DNA of 35,976 nucleotides from Isochrysis galbana (taxonomy: Eukaryota > Haptophyta > Isochrysidales > Isochrysidaceae), in the NCBI GenBank assembly GCA_018136815.1, contig CM030934.1, forward strand, positions 7,111,901-7,147,876, given 5' to 3'. The translations under genes were made by a program, and so were the position numbers. This document shows positions 19,991-30,400 of the stretch, piece by piece; the first letter of the stretch is position 1; each line of letters opens with the position of its first letter. The notes beneath the pieces are model-generated. The model was not told the origin of the DNA. It did no database searches and saw only the letters and a program-made list of their open reading frames with translations.

Positions 19991-20399
19991 GTTATGGCGG
20001 AAGCATTGGACGACATCAGTCCGCCGCCGCCGGTTGGGGAAGCGGGCTTGCGGTGGCCGCCGCCGGCGTCGCGCTCGCCGTCGCGTCGGTGCCCCGAGGG
20101 CGCCACTTCTCGCACCCACATCACACGCTCGGGATCGTCGCCTTCGCCCTCGCCCTGCTGCAGCCGCTCAACGCGCTCGTGCGCGGCACGCCCGCCGCCC
20201 GCACCACACGCCGCGCCGTGTGGCGGGTCGCGCACTCGCGCACAAGGGGACGGGCTACGCCGTGCTCGGCGTGGGCGTCTACCAGGCCCTCTCGGGGCGC
20301 GCCCTCATGCCGAGCCAAGGTGACGCCGTTCTCGTCGCGTACGTGGTGCTCCTGGTCCTCTCCTTCGGGGTGCTCGCGGGGGGGCTCATGGTAGGGTGA
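19991..20399 (+). pseudogene. Cytochrome b561-domain fragment with 8-bp duplication frameshift
   Basis: Two overlapping frames together resemble the C-terminal part of a cytochrome b561 domain (trans-membrane ascorbate/ferric reductase type). The first frame gives GLAVAAAGVALAVASV (a membrane helix), then HPHHTLGIVAFALALLQPLN with its heme-ligand-type His and helix, then RRAVWRVAH. The second frame continues HKGTGYAVLGVGVYQALSG and AVLVAYVVLLVLSFGVLAGG, two further helices. The switch falls exactly on a tandem duplication of TCGCGCAC (20228-20235 and 20236-20243); with one copy the family motif WRVAHKGTGY would be continuous. The N-terminal helices are absent, but a CCATGCAG|G acceptor-like site at 19990 and a GTGAGTG donor-like site at 20396 hint that this was one exon. 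Either a decayed gene or a real gene with an assembly error. Confidence 0.65.
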
Positions 20400-21024
20400 G
20401 TGTCCCACGGGAGGGGAAGAAACCCGGTGAGGGAAAGGAGAGCCAAATGCAGGCAAGCCGCCTGAGCTAACCGCTAACCGGGCCCGTGGTAGTTTACCCG
20501 GGCTGCACCCCCGACACCAAAGAAAGAGGAATGAGGGGGGGAAGGCGAAGATACGGGATGGAAGGGCGATGAAAGACGAGGGTAGAATATACCTGACTAG
20601 CGATAGGTGTGTAGCCCTGAATCTTTAGACTTTTTTTTTGGGCATATTGGTATTGTAGTTGTAGTTGTACTTAATGGCAACGGGCCCTGGGGCACACATA
20701 GGGGCCACACAGCGCACACAACGACCGATGCTGTCGGAATAGCCGTTTGAATTCCTCGATGTGTGGACGGGTATGATGCTGATTCTAAAGCGGCTGCTGT
20801 ACTTGAAGCAGGTGGAAGCAAGCCAGCGGTGAATACGAGCAGGGGGAAGCAGCAAACGGGAAGAAAAGTGGCGCAGGTCGAGCAATCCGGCGGCGGCGAC
20901 AACTATTGCCAGCTTCCTGTGCACCACTTCGCGTGGTTATTGCCGTGCAATCCACATTCGTCGGCCACCACCTCTTGCAAGCTGAAGAGTTGGGGGTGCA
21001 AAAGAGGGCCCGTGGTCGAGGATT
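20400..21024. other. Intergenic, no gene recognised
   Basis: Contains a T-run (20631-20640) and mixed sequence. Frames at 20597-20927 have no recognisable domain. The right end holds the 3' flank of the methyltransferase on the minus strand. Confidence 0.55.
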
Positions 21025-22074
21025 TCAGTTGCCCTCATCCGCGCTGGAAGTTCCGTCGCCTTCTTCGCGGATCAATACAGCGAGATAAAAGTCTTCCATG
21101 GCTTCGTTGATGCCATCGGGAGTATCGCCTAGAAACGAGGGCACAAGCACTCTCAGCCCGAGTTCTCGAGCGATCGCCTCGAGCTCAGCCACCTTTGGCA
21201 TCACATTCAAGACGACGGTTGGATTCTCTTGCCGCTCCTGCCTCACAAAGGCGGACCCTTGCAGATGTGCGACCACGATGCGGCAGCTCGAGCCCTGGGA
21301 AAGCATGGTTTCAGCCAGTTGGAGTGCCCCCTTGATGTCGGCGAAGAACTGCAGGGCGGCATTGAACACAATGACGTCGTACGTTTGATCCTTGTCGGCC
21401 GCCGCTTGCTCAGCAAAAGTTTCCAAGCTGACTGCTTCGAAGCGCGCGTCCGCAAAGTCCTGCGCTGCATGATCTGCCTTAGCTCGGTCGATCATCCGAC
21501 TAGACACATCGATCCCGCAATACCGCCTTGGCGGCGCCCCGGCGGCCCGGAGGAAGGGGAGAAGCAGGCCGGTGCCGCAACCCACGTCGAGGACAGACGC
21601 ATCGGCGATGCTCCCATCAACGCCAGCCCTTGCGATGGCGCCCAGCTTCTTCTGCGCCGCCGGCGTTGGTGTTGGATCATGCGTAACGGGCAGGAAGGCA
21701 GCCACAGCGTCGTAAGTTAGCTCGACGAGCGCGGCGTGGCAGTCGGGGCGTGACGGGTCGGTCCTAAGCCCCTCGTATAGTTCGGGCATCTCTGTCTCGA
21801 GGTAGGCGAGCGTGTAACCGATGTAGCTCGTCTTGGCCTTGGCCACATCACCGCCCGCTTCGTCGAGCAGCGCAACGGCGTCGGCGTCGAGCGCGCGTGC
21901 TGGCGGTGCGCCTGCAGCCGACGGCGTGTGGGAGCGCTCTTGTGCGTTGCAACTGAAGAGTGGCGTGCGGCGCGGCGGCGCGGTGTGCATCCGTGGGGCG
22001 GAAGAGGCAGGCAGCGGCGCGAGCAGCCACGCGGGCGCAAAGAGAGAGAGGAGAGGGAGAGCTCCGCAGCCCAT
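21025..22074 (-). CDS. Class I SAM-dependent methyltransferase, probably plastid-targeted
   Basis: A 349-residue protein from the Met at 22074; the frame stays open 35 codons further upstream. I choose the internal Met because it starts a clear signal peptide: MGCGALPLLSLFAPAWLLAP, then LPASSA. This is followed by a basic, hydroxyl-containing stretch (PRMHTAPPRRTPLF), the layout of a bipartite complex-plastid presequence. The Rossmann fold follows: motif I VLDVGCGTGLLLPFL, acidic motif II YCGIDVSSRMIDRAKAD, then DVIVFNAALQFFADIKGAL (motif IV region) and SSCRIVVAHLQGSAF. The ~80 residues before motif I include a TPR-like or helical AALVELTYDAVAAFLP segment. The substrate is unknown. Intronless. 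Ends EEGDGTSSADEGN. Methyltransferase assignment is firm; targeting is inferred. Confidence 0.82.
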   Translation of the reverse strand: MGCGALPLLSLFAPAWLLAPLPASSAPRMHTAPPRRTPLFSCNAQERSHTPSAAGAPPARALDADAVALLDEAGGDVAKAKTSYIGYTLAYLETEMPELYEGLRTDPSRPDCHAALVELTYDAVAAFLPVTHDPTPTPAAQKKLGAIARAGVDGSIADASVLDVGCGTGLLLPFLRAAGAPPRRYCGIDVSSRMIDRAKADHAAQDFADARFEAVSLETFAEQAAADKDQTYDVIVFNAALQFFADIKGALQLAETMLSQGSSCRIVVAHLQGSAFVRQERQENPTVVLNVMPKVAELEAIARELGLRVLVPSFLGDTPDGINEAMEDFYLAVLIREEGDGTSSADEGN

Positions 22075-22196
22075 CGAGGGAGCGGTGCGCGTGGACGAGG
22101 GTGTGCGAGGCACGAGCAACGAGGCTTCGAAGGGCGCAGAGTGCGGGAAGGCGGGGCGTGGCGAGGTGCAGCGCTCCACTCAAAAGCGGAGGATTT

Positions 22197-22560
22197 CTAC
22201 CGTTAACTCTTTACTGCCGGGAGCGCAGCATGCAAATGGATGCTTCGAAGTTTCGTTTTTTGAGGTGAGAGAAGAGAGGGAGACATGTTCAACGATATAA
22301 TCGACGCTTTCCGCGAAGAAAGAGATGATCAAATTTTTCCCGATCCCCCCCTCCCCCCCCCCCCCCCCCTCCCCCCCCCCCCGCCCCCCCCCTCTCCCTC
22401 CCAGTCCCACTCCGTTGCGCCGCGCCGCCCTCCCCTCAACCTCTCACACCTCTTTCTAACGTGCACACGTGGATTATTTGGTAAACTGAAGCATCCAAAT
22501 GGCTGCTTCGCCCCTGGGCCTATTTTCTCCATTATTCCATACTACAAAATAAAATAATTA
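22197..22560. repeat. Small repeat element with inverted ends, related to 35.6-35.8 kb
   Basis: Near the left end, AAATGGATGCTTCGAAGTTT (22234-22253) is roughly complementary to AAACTGAAGCATCCAAATGG (22483-22502), making an imperfect terminal inverted repeat ~270 bp apart. The left flank (22200-22250) is repeated in inverse orientation at 35775-35817, and ATTCCATACTACAA (22535-22548) recurs at 35645-35658. This looks like a non-autonomous, MITE-like or fold-back repeat family. The middle holds C-runs (22346-22398). Confidence 0.5.
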
Positions 22561-23249
22561 ATGTTATATCCTAGCCAACCCCACTAGCTAATTGGACACA
22601 ACTTTTCCGTCCCGGAATCCCGCCATGCCTGACGAGCCAGGTGTCCAAGTGCTACCGGGGGGAGGGGGCACTGCCCTCTCCCCTCGATATTTGTCCTCCC
22701 CCCAGTGCACGCACCGACCCCGCGCACCCCAGCACGTCCTCTCCTCGAGTCCACGCTGGGGGAAAACCCCTTTCGGGTAAAAGCAACGCGGGGGGGGGGC
22801 ACTCGTGAATAGGGGCCCAGGAGCGCTAATCTCTCCTCGCCGAAGCGAGTGGCCGCGGCGAGTGTCAGAGCAAGGCTGATCTCACTCTTGGAGATTGCCT
22901 GCGAGGGCGCGCCGGCAGCTAGCGCGGAACGCGGTTCTTGTGGGGAGCTCATGGAGCTTTCCTCGGGGGTGACTACGGGCATGGTGATCGACGCACGACG
23001 CACGACGCACGCACGGAGCACGGTGGGCGCGGAAGTGCGAAAGGAGGCTTGTGGGAGGTGGTGGCAGGCGACTGGGGGTGGCTCAGGCGCGTGCTTGACT
23101 TGTATTGACTCGTTGACTCGGGGTATAGACTCGGGAACTCGGGGGGACTCGCTTGGGAACACGGTGGGACTCGACGAAGTTGCTACAAAAATCACTCACA
23201 AGAAACCAAAAACCAAAGTCCTTGGGCTCAGAAAACTAACGTAAACACT
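22561..23249. other. Intergenic, no gene recognised
   Basis: A minus-strand frame of 203 codons (22584-23195) is open but Pro/Ser/Arg-rich without domain character, so I do not call it. 23100-23150 contains several GACTCG words. The left edge of the retroelement LTR may fall in the last part. Confidence 0.45.
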
Positions 23250-23885
23250 CCGGAATCATACGATAAACAAACCCCTCCCCGCGCGGCGAAGGCTGAAGTC
23301 GCGATCGCTCGTCATGCGCGAAGATATACGGAAAGAGAGCGCATAACTACGCCACCGAAGGGTTCGAACTATCGTTAAAGTGGAACTCGTCCGCTGAAGC
23401 CAACGCGGAGGGTCGAGGAGAGATCCAAAATCGCGCCGGGGGAAGAAGGCGATGTGCGGAGAGACCTTCTAGACAAGCAACGAGCAAGGGGCGACGAAAC
23501 AAGACGCGAGACGCGAGGATCGCGAAGAAGAACGGACGAGATGGAGGCAATCATCGAAGGAACCGCGAGAGGAATCGAAGCGAGGGAGGGAACATCGACG
23601 GCCGGAGGAAACGAACCGCGCGCGGGGGAGAAGAGAACCTCGCGCGGGGGGGGGGGGGATTAATATAACGGCCGGAGGCGACGGACGGCACGCCGAGGGA
23701 AAGAATCTGCCGCGGGGGGGCGAGGGACCGAGGGCACGGCGGGGCAGCGTGGGAGGGCGCGAGGCCGATCTCGGAGCGAGATCGCGTCCTTTCCCTCGCG
23801 GAGCGCGGAGAGACCCCCCACGAGATATCTTGGGACCGGAGAATGTTTTGGACGAATCTTCTTGCCGTCGGCCGAGGAGAGGCGG

Positions 23886-23919
<34 letters not shown>

Positions 23920-24186
23920 TCGCAGAGCGACTGCAGAACGAGAAGTCGAAGTCATGCCGGTTTATTACCTTAAACGAGCCAACAATAATAGTAACAGCAA
24001 AAACAAAATTCGAATCGCAAATTTCGAGACCAAAATCTGCGAACCTGGACTTGAGACCATGGGGAATCCGAATCTGTGTGTCTTGTGCGTCAGTGGTAAC
24101 ACGGGGAACTGTTCAATTGTAATTGTGAGCGCGTACCTTACACGAATATTCATGCCTACAGCCTTCAGATGGGCAGGAATACAACA
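23250..24186 (-). repeat. 3' long terminal repeat (outer boundary approximate)
   Basis: On the minus strand the purine run GTCGGGGGG is immediately followed by TGTTGTATTCC, the usual polypurine tract/LTR junction with a TG start. This fixes the inner edge at 24186. Within the LTR are a TATA-like TTATATTAAT (plus-strand 23660-23669) and a GA run (23888-23918). The outer edge, expected to end in CA on the minus strand, cannot be placed without a partner LTR. Confidence 0.6.
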
Positions 24187-24195
24187 CCCCCCGAC
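24187..24195 (-). other. Polypurine tract
   Basis: GTCGGGGGG on the minus strand, directly abutting the LTR TG. It is the expected plus-strand DNA priming site for reverse transcription. Confidence 0.65.
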
Positions 24196-24443
24196 TTAAA
24201 TCGAGATGTCTCCCGATGTCGAGCCAAGAGAGTTCATTTAACCATACGAGACGAGAGACCTAGAGGAGGAGGATTAACCCATGGATCCAAAGCGAGCACA
24301 AAATCGGCAGCTTAGCGCGGCGGCCCCCGATTTCGTACGTCACGTCCTACCACGTTCTCCCTTTTACAGGAGTTTTGCTCGGGCAGTTGCGCTGGGTCAG
24401 GCGCTGACGCGACGCTAATCATCCACTTCCGGTCGACTTAGCG

Positions 24444-27400
24444 CTACGATTGTGAACGAGAACGAGTACGACTCGAAGGCAGATCAGGAGGAGTACGACT
24501 TGTCTCTTGAATTCGACGTGGAATAACTTGATTGGATTGGGAACTTGAGCTTGGACTTGAAGAGGAGTCTACAACGGAGTGAGCTTGGGGTTGAACCGGA
24601 CGGCGGTCGAAAGTGGTGTCGTACGACTCAACTAGATCAGCACAACGCCGAAGCAACTCAATTCGAGACTCCCAAGTAGCTTCAGAACGAGGATAGCCGC
24701 GCCATTTGACGAGATACTTGAATGAAACTCCATCGCCCTTGCGATCGAGTAACTCTTCGACCAAGTACTCATCTTCAGCGAGCGGAGACGAATCGGTGAC
24801 GGTGAAGTACGGACGAAGATTGGAAATGTGAACTTCATCCTTGACTTGACGATTTTCGAGATCGCGTAGACGGTAGCGAGTGGCCGAGATGGCTTCTTCT
24901 ACTCGGTAGGGACCGGAGTAGAGATATTGAAGTTTGTTGGCGTGGCCAGGGATTCGACGACAAACTCTGTCTCCTGGTTTGAAGGTGACACCGAGTTTAG
25001 ACTTTTGAGAGGCGGAGNNNNNNNNNNNNNNNNNNNNNNNNNNNNNNNNNNNNNNNNNNNNNNNNNNNNNNNNNNNNNNNNNNNNNNNNNNNNNNNNNNN
25101 NNNNNNNNNNNNNNNNNCGCATCGATTCGCGTTGGGCTTCTTGAGTACTTTCGAGGGCGGAACGCCACGACTCGAGAAGCTTCTTATTGAGCTCGGTGGC
25201 GTAAGTGATGGCATCGGACGGAGGCCGAGATGGAAGCAACTCGAGAACAAGAGGAGGGTCAGCAAGTTGAGCTGGAAGACGAAGCTCCCGACCAAATAAG
25301 ATAGCCGCGGGTGACTTGGGTACGACGCGACCGGCGGTCGCTCGCATAGACATGAGAAGAAACGGAAGGTGGTCGACCCAATGGGCGCCGCCTTCATTGG
25401 AGACTCGAGTCATCGTGAGGAGAGTTTGTTGAGCTCTTTCCACTAGCCCTACGCCTTCGTGGCGATAGGCTTCAGTAGTGCTCAAGTCCGTGCCAGTCGC
25501 TTTGAGAATTAGGTCAACTAATCGAGAGCAAAGATTCGAGCCGGCGTCGGTTCGAAGTTGGCGAGGGACTCCATAACGAGATACGATGAGACGCATGAAG
25601 ACGTCCAGACATTTTGCGGACGAGGGGTTACCGTTGCAAGGCTCAGCTTCAATCCAACGAGAGAGAGAATCGACGAAAACAATCAGCTTATCAAAACCGG
25701 AGCGGCCGGATACGAAATCGTGGGTGGGAGCCATCGAAAGAATATCGCAATAGACGACGTCGAAAGGATAGGATCCGATAGAAAGACCGGATGGATGGGC
25801 GAGCGGTCGCGGTAACGGTTTGCCAAGAGTGCATTCATGGCACTCTCGAACGTACTCCGATACAGAGGCGGATAGGCCAGGCCAGTAAACTCGAGAACGA
25901 AGTAGGGTAGTCATCCTTGTCGCACCTGGGTGACCAAGGTGGTCATGGTAGGCGCGGAGGTACGTGTCACGAAGGGACTCCGGAATGTATAAACGAAGAG
26001 GAGCCTCTTCCGCCTCTGAGGAGCGGTAGTAGAGTAGGCCATCGCGAAGCAGGAATCGGGACCTCTTCTTCGACGACGAGCTAGAGTCGATCGAAGAGGA
26101 AGCTTTCGGAAGGATCGACTCGAGTTCAGAAAGGATCAAGCTAGCGAACTCGTCGGTAGAGAGCGCTTGACGCAATTCGTCGGCATGAGGCACGCCCACA
26201 TCGAGATACGAGGAGGTAATCGACTCCGAAGATTCCGATGCTTGACGAGCGAGCCTATCGTTTGCTTGTTGGCGGCGAGCGGTGAGGGTGGATGAAGTAA
26301 CCGCGGCGGCAACTATGTCGTGAATTTCGGAAGAATCGAAAGAATGGACGTCACTCTCCTCGAGATGGAGAGGATCGTGATCGGGCTCGAGAGCAACTAG
26401 GCGGGATAAGCCGTCGGCGTCCCAGTGAGTGACTCCAGGTTTGTGCACGACGTCGAATCGATATTCGGCTAGCTTCAGGACCCATCGCATGAGGCGCGAG
26501 GCTGGACCACCGGTGACTTGATCTTTCATCGTGTGAAGCCAGCGCAAAGCTGAATGGTCTACGACGAGGGTGAAGTGGCGACCCCAAAGATAAGGCCTCC
26601 AATTTCGGATCGATTCTAGCGCTGCTAGAAGTTCGATTTCAGTAACTGTCCAATGGCGCTCAGCCGGACTCAAACTACGACCGTAGTATGCAACAACGCG
26701 CTCTCTCCCTTCGTCGTCTTTCTGAGCAAGGACGCCGGCGATGCCTAGCTTGCTAGCACCGTCGGTCTTAACGAGGAAAGGACGGTCGTCTCGAGGAGGT
26801 GCGAGTACGGGTTCTTCACAGATAGCTTGCTTGAGATCTTCGATAGCCTGGCGACAGGCTTCTGTTTGCGACTCGACCGGGACATCGCACCCTTTCCGCG
26901 TGAGAGCGGTTAACGGCGCTGCACGGATCGCAAAACGGCGTATAAAACGGCGGTAGTACGAGCACAGTCCAAGGAAAGAACGGACGGCTTCGATAGAGTT
27001 GATTTGGGTAGGGTCGATTTTCGAGACGGCTTCCACTTTCTTGGGATCCATCCGAAGACCTTCACGCGAAACAACGTGGCCGAGATATTCAGCCGAGGTG
27101 GCAAAGAAAACGCATTTCGACATCTTGCAAGTGAGGCCCGCCCAGATGAGACGTTCCAATACAAGATCAAGACGGTGTAACATTTGTTGGAATGACGACT
27201 CTTCCCTGGCCTGCAGCGAGTCACCTACGCCTGTCGACCAGGCGCCGACATCATCCAAGTATGGCATACAAATCTCCCATGCCAGCCCACCGAGAACGGC
27301 GTCCATGAGGCGGCACATATACGAGGGACCGGATTGAACACCAAAAGGCAAGTAATTGAACTCGTACTTGCCGCGATGAGTAGTGAACGCGGTGATATGT

Positions 27401-30400
27401 TTATCGGACTCTTTGATCGGTATACCCCAGAAACCAGATGCCAGGTCCAGGGTGCAAAGGAATAGAGAATCAAGGTTGCCTTGGCCGGACGACAATCGGT
27501 CGATGGCTTCTACCGTGAGGGGAAGAGGGCTGTCCTCTAGACGAAGCTTGGAGTTGACGTCGCGATAATCTACGCAGAAACGTACGGAGCCATCCTTCTT
27601 AGTGACTAGCACGACTCGAGAGGCCCACGACGAATTTGATTTCCTAATGATGCCCGCGGACTCCATCTTGCAAACTTCGTCCTCTATGATCTTCTCACCC
27701 TCTCGTCCAACTCTAGACGGTGCGTGGCGGTGAGCTTCGGCTCCAGGGTTGAGCGGTAGCTCTACCTCCATCATGTGAGTGTGATTCGGGTTGGTCGGGT
27801 CAATTGCGAAAGCAGCGATACGTCGGGCCAGTAGACGACGAACTTGTTCACGTTGGGGCATCGAGAGACGGCCTTCGGGGTCGATCTTGGCTGCCTCGAG
27901 GAGCTTACGCTGGTCCTCGTCGAGCGACTCAATCACATCCGGCGAGTTAACGGCCCCGACGCGGCGATATGTTCCAGCGTGAATTTTGAATCGAACCTGT
28001 AGCGAAGCTACAGGATGGAACGACGGAAGGTGTAGAGGTTTGGGGTCAGTGTTGACCACCGTAACCGCGATGGTGTGGTCGGAGTTCGACCTCTCTACTT
28101 GGGGAATGACGAGAGGAGAGCTATCGATCGTTTCACGCGTAGGGAGTCGGTCCACGAGCATGGCGCAGTCTTCGTGTTCTCGAAGAGCTAGCGGAATTCG
28201 GACGTGAAACGTTGCCCGATGATAGGCCGGGATCGTGATAGGTTCGTGGGTGTATAGGAGGTACTCGGAGCCACATGATGCCGGCGCTTTGGCGGCAAAC
28301 TCATCGGCCGTGCTGAAGAGAGGCTCGGTGACTAGCTGGTTGTCGTTTTTGGTGGCCTGCGGCCCTCGGAAGAAGTCAGTCGTGATTGGGTTCGCGGAGG
28401 TCGGACAGACCTGTGCACAAGTCATGCTGACAGGGACCACCGCTATCGGTGACGTCGAGACGCGAAAGATCGGCGGAGCGTCGGGGCTTGGACTGCCATT
28501 AACCTCAAGAGGAGCCACCGTGGATGGAGCACCGAGGGTGATAGAGCCGTCCGTGCTGTCGGAGGCGAGCTGAATCGAAGCGGCGTGCGTAGCTAAGAAG
28601 TCGTTCCCGAGCAGCAGCATCGGGTTGCCTTCAATCACCATGAACGTATGACGAAAGAGAAATCCACCGACGGAGAAAACGATCCGAGCCTTGCCTCGCG
28701 TGATAAGAGGTAGGCCGTCTGGGCCATGGAGCGGTGTCACTACGGCTTGCGGCAGCCGCTCGACGCATGCGTCTTTGGGTAGGCTGGACAAGAGGGAAGT
28801 GGTCACGACCGACGGGCCAGCTCCGGTGTCAGCGAGTGTGCTGTTGACCGTGAGAGCGGAGTCGGCTAAGATAACTCCTTCTTTGCCGGTAGCCTCGCCG
28901 GAGCGGCAGACCACTAGGTCTCGAACATATAGGCAATGCCTTGGGTAGGCAGATGGTAGGGTATCCACGACGCTATCCGGTCGGTGCGCGGTCACGTGTG
29001 CGATGGTGTCGGACGGGGACGGGGTTGGTCGACAGCGTGGTTGCTCGGGTGAATTCGTCGTCATGGTGATCGTCGTCTCTTCGGGTAATCCGACTGCCGC
29101 TATCGTGGCAGAGGGTCTAGAGGCGTCGTCCTCGTTGGTAGCGGTGCAGGGTGATAGCTTGGGACTAGTGTATCCCAGGCCTCTCTTGTCGGTGGGGTGC
29201 CTCGGGTGGTCGGACATCTTTTCCCAGTCTTTCTCGAGACGAGCTTGGGCTTCTGTCTTGGGTCTTCGAACTAATGAGGCTAGCTCTTCGGCGCGGATGC
29301 CTTTGGCTTCCACGAACTCGATCGGCGCTCGGACGGCAGCGGCGAGGTCGGATTCCTCGTCGGCGCCTCGTCCGGCTAGAGCTTGCGCTCTTATTTCGTC
29401 AGCGGTTTCGAGCGTGACGTTGGACCATTTCTGGTCCCCGTTCACTCCGAATGATTGCCATTGTTGGCGCCGCTTCCGGAGAGTCGTCGGCGTCGTCGGA
29501 CGCGGCGAGCTCGCGCGTGCCGGAGGCGGGGCGGTCCATGGAGAGAATGGGTCGTGGAGAGTAGACTCGGAGGCGTAGAGTGGCGTGTCGTTGTCGTGGT
29601 TATCGTGGGTTTCTTTTTGGTCTTCGTGGTTGTCTGACTCGGGAGTAGCTGGACGGGAAACAACGGGGTCGGAAGAAACTTCACTAGATTCCCTCCCCCT
29701 CTCATAACGATGAAGAGCCGACCACGGCTCGTATGCGGTAGCCTCAGTCGAGCTAAGGGAAGGCCGGTCCGATAGGCTGCGCCGCGCGCAAGCGAGTAGC
29801 TCCAACGCGGACAGTTTCTTCGTCGATGGCTGGTCTCCCTGTTGGCTCAAATGTCGAAGAAGAACAGGCATCCAATGGGTCGCCATCGCTCCAGCTACAC
29901 CGACGTAGGTGCGGCTGCGAAGAGCGCCACGGTGCGGTGAAGGAGAGAGGTTAGCCATGGCCGACTCACGGCCATCCACGACGCAGGTTGGCTGGAGAGG
30001 CGGCAGCCCTTTGGTGAGGTACAACCCGGTGGCTTTCTGGTGTCCAGTGCCGTGCTCCCAGGGTTGGACGAATTGGGTCGGGGTCAACCCCCCGACTAAA
30101 CGGCGAGCTTCCGCATGCATCCGAGGGTTCTCAACCGCTACAAACGGAGCAGTGGCGGAGGCCATTGACTTGAAGACGCGGGCGGCCGACTCAAGAGCGG
30201 CACGACGTCCGGGTTCTTGGGAGAGCCATTGACTGCTGACGGCGGAGAGGTACGTGCAGGGCGGGTGGGCGATGACTAGGTCCCAACCTAGGTTTTGGAC
30301 ATGAAGCGCGTCGCCTTGGAAGTGGGGCAAGTAGTCAATCTCGGAAGGATACAAATCGCACGTAGCTACATCAGCTCCGGCGAGTAGGAACATGGAGGAG

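Noticed and set aside
22584-23195. 203-codon minus-strand frame
   Set aside because: Low-complexity Pro/Ser/Arg composition, no domain, and sits between repeat elements; open frames of this size are expected in such GC-rich DNA.
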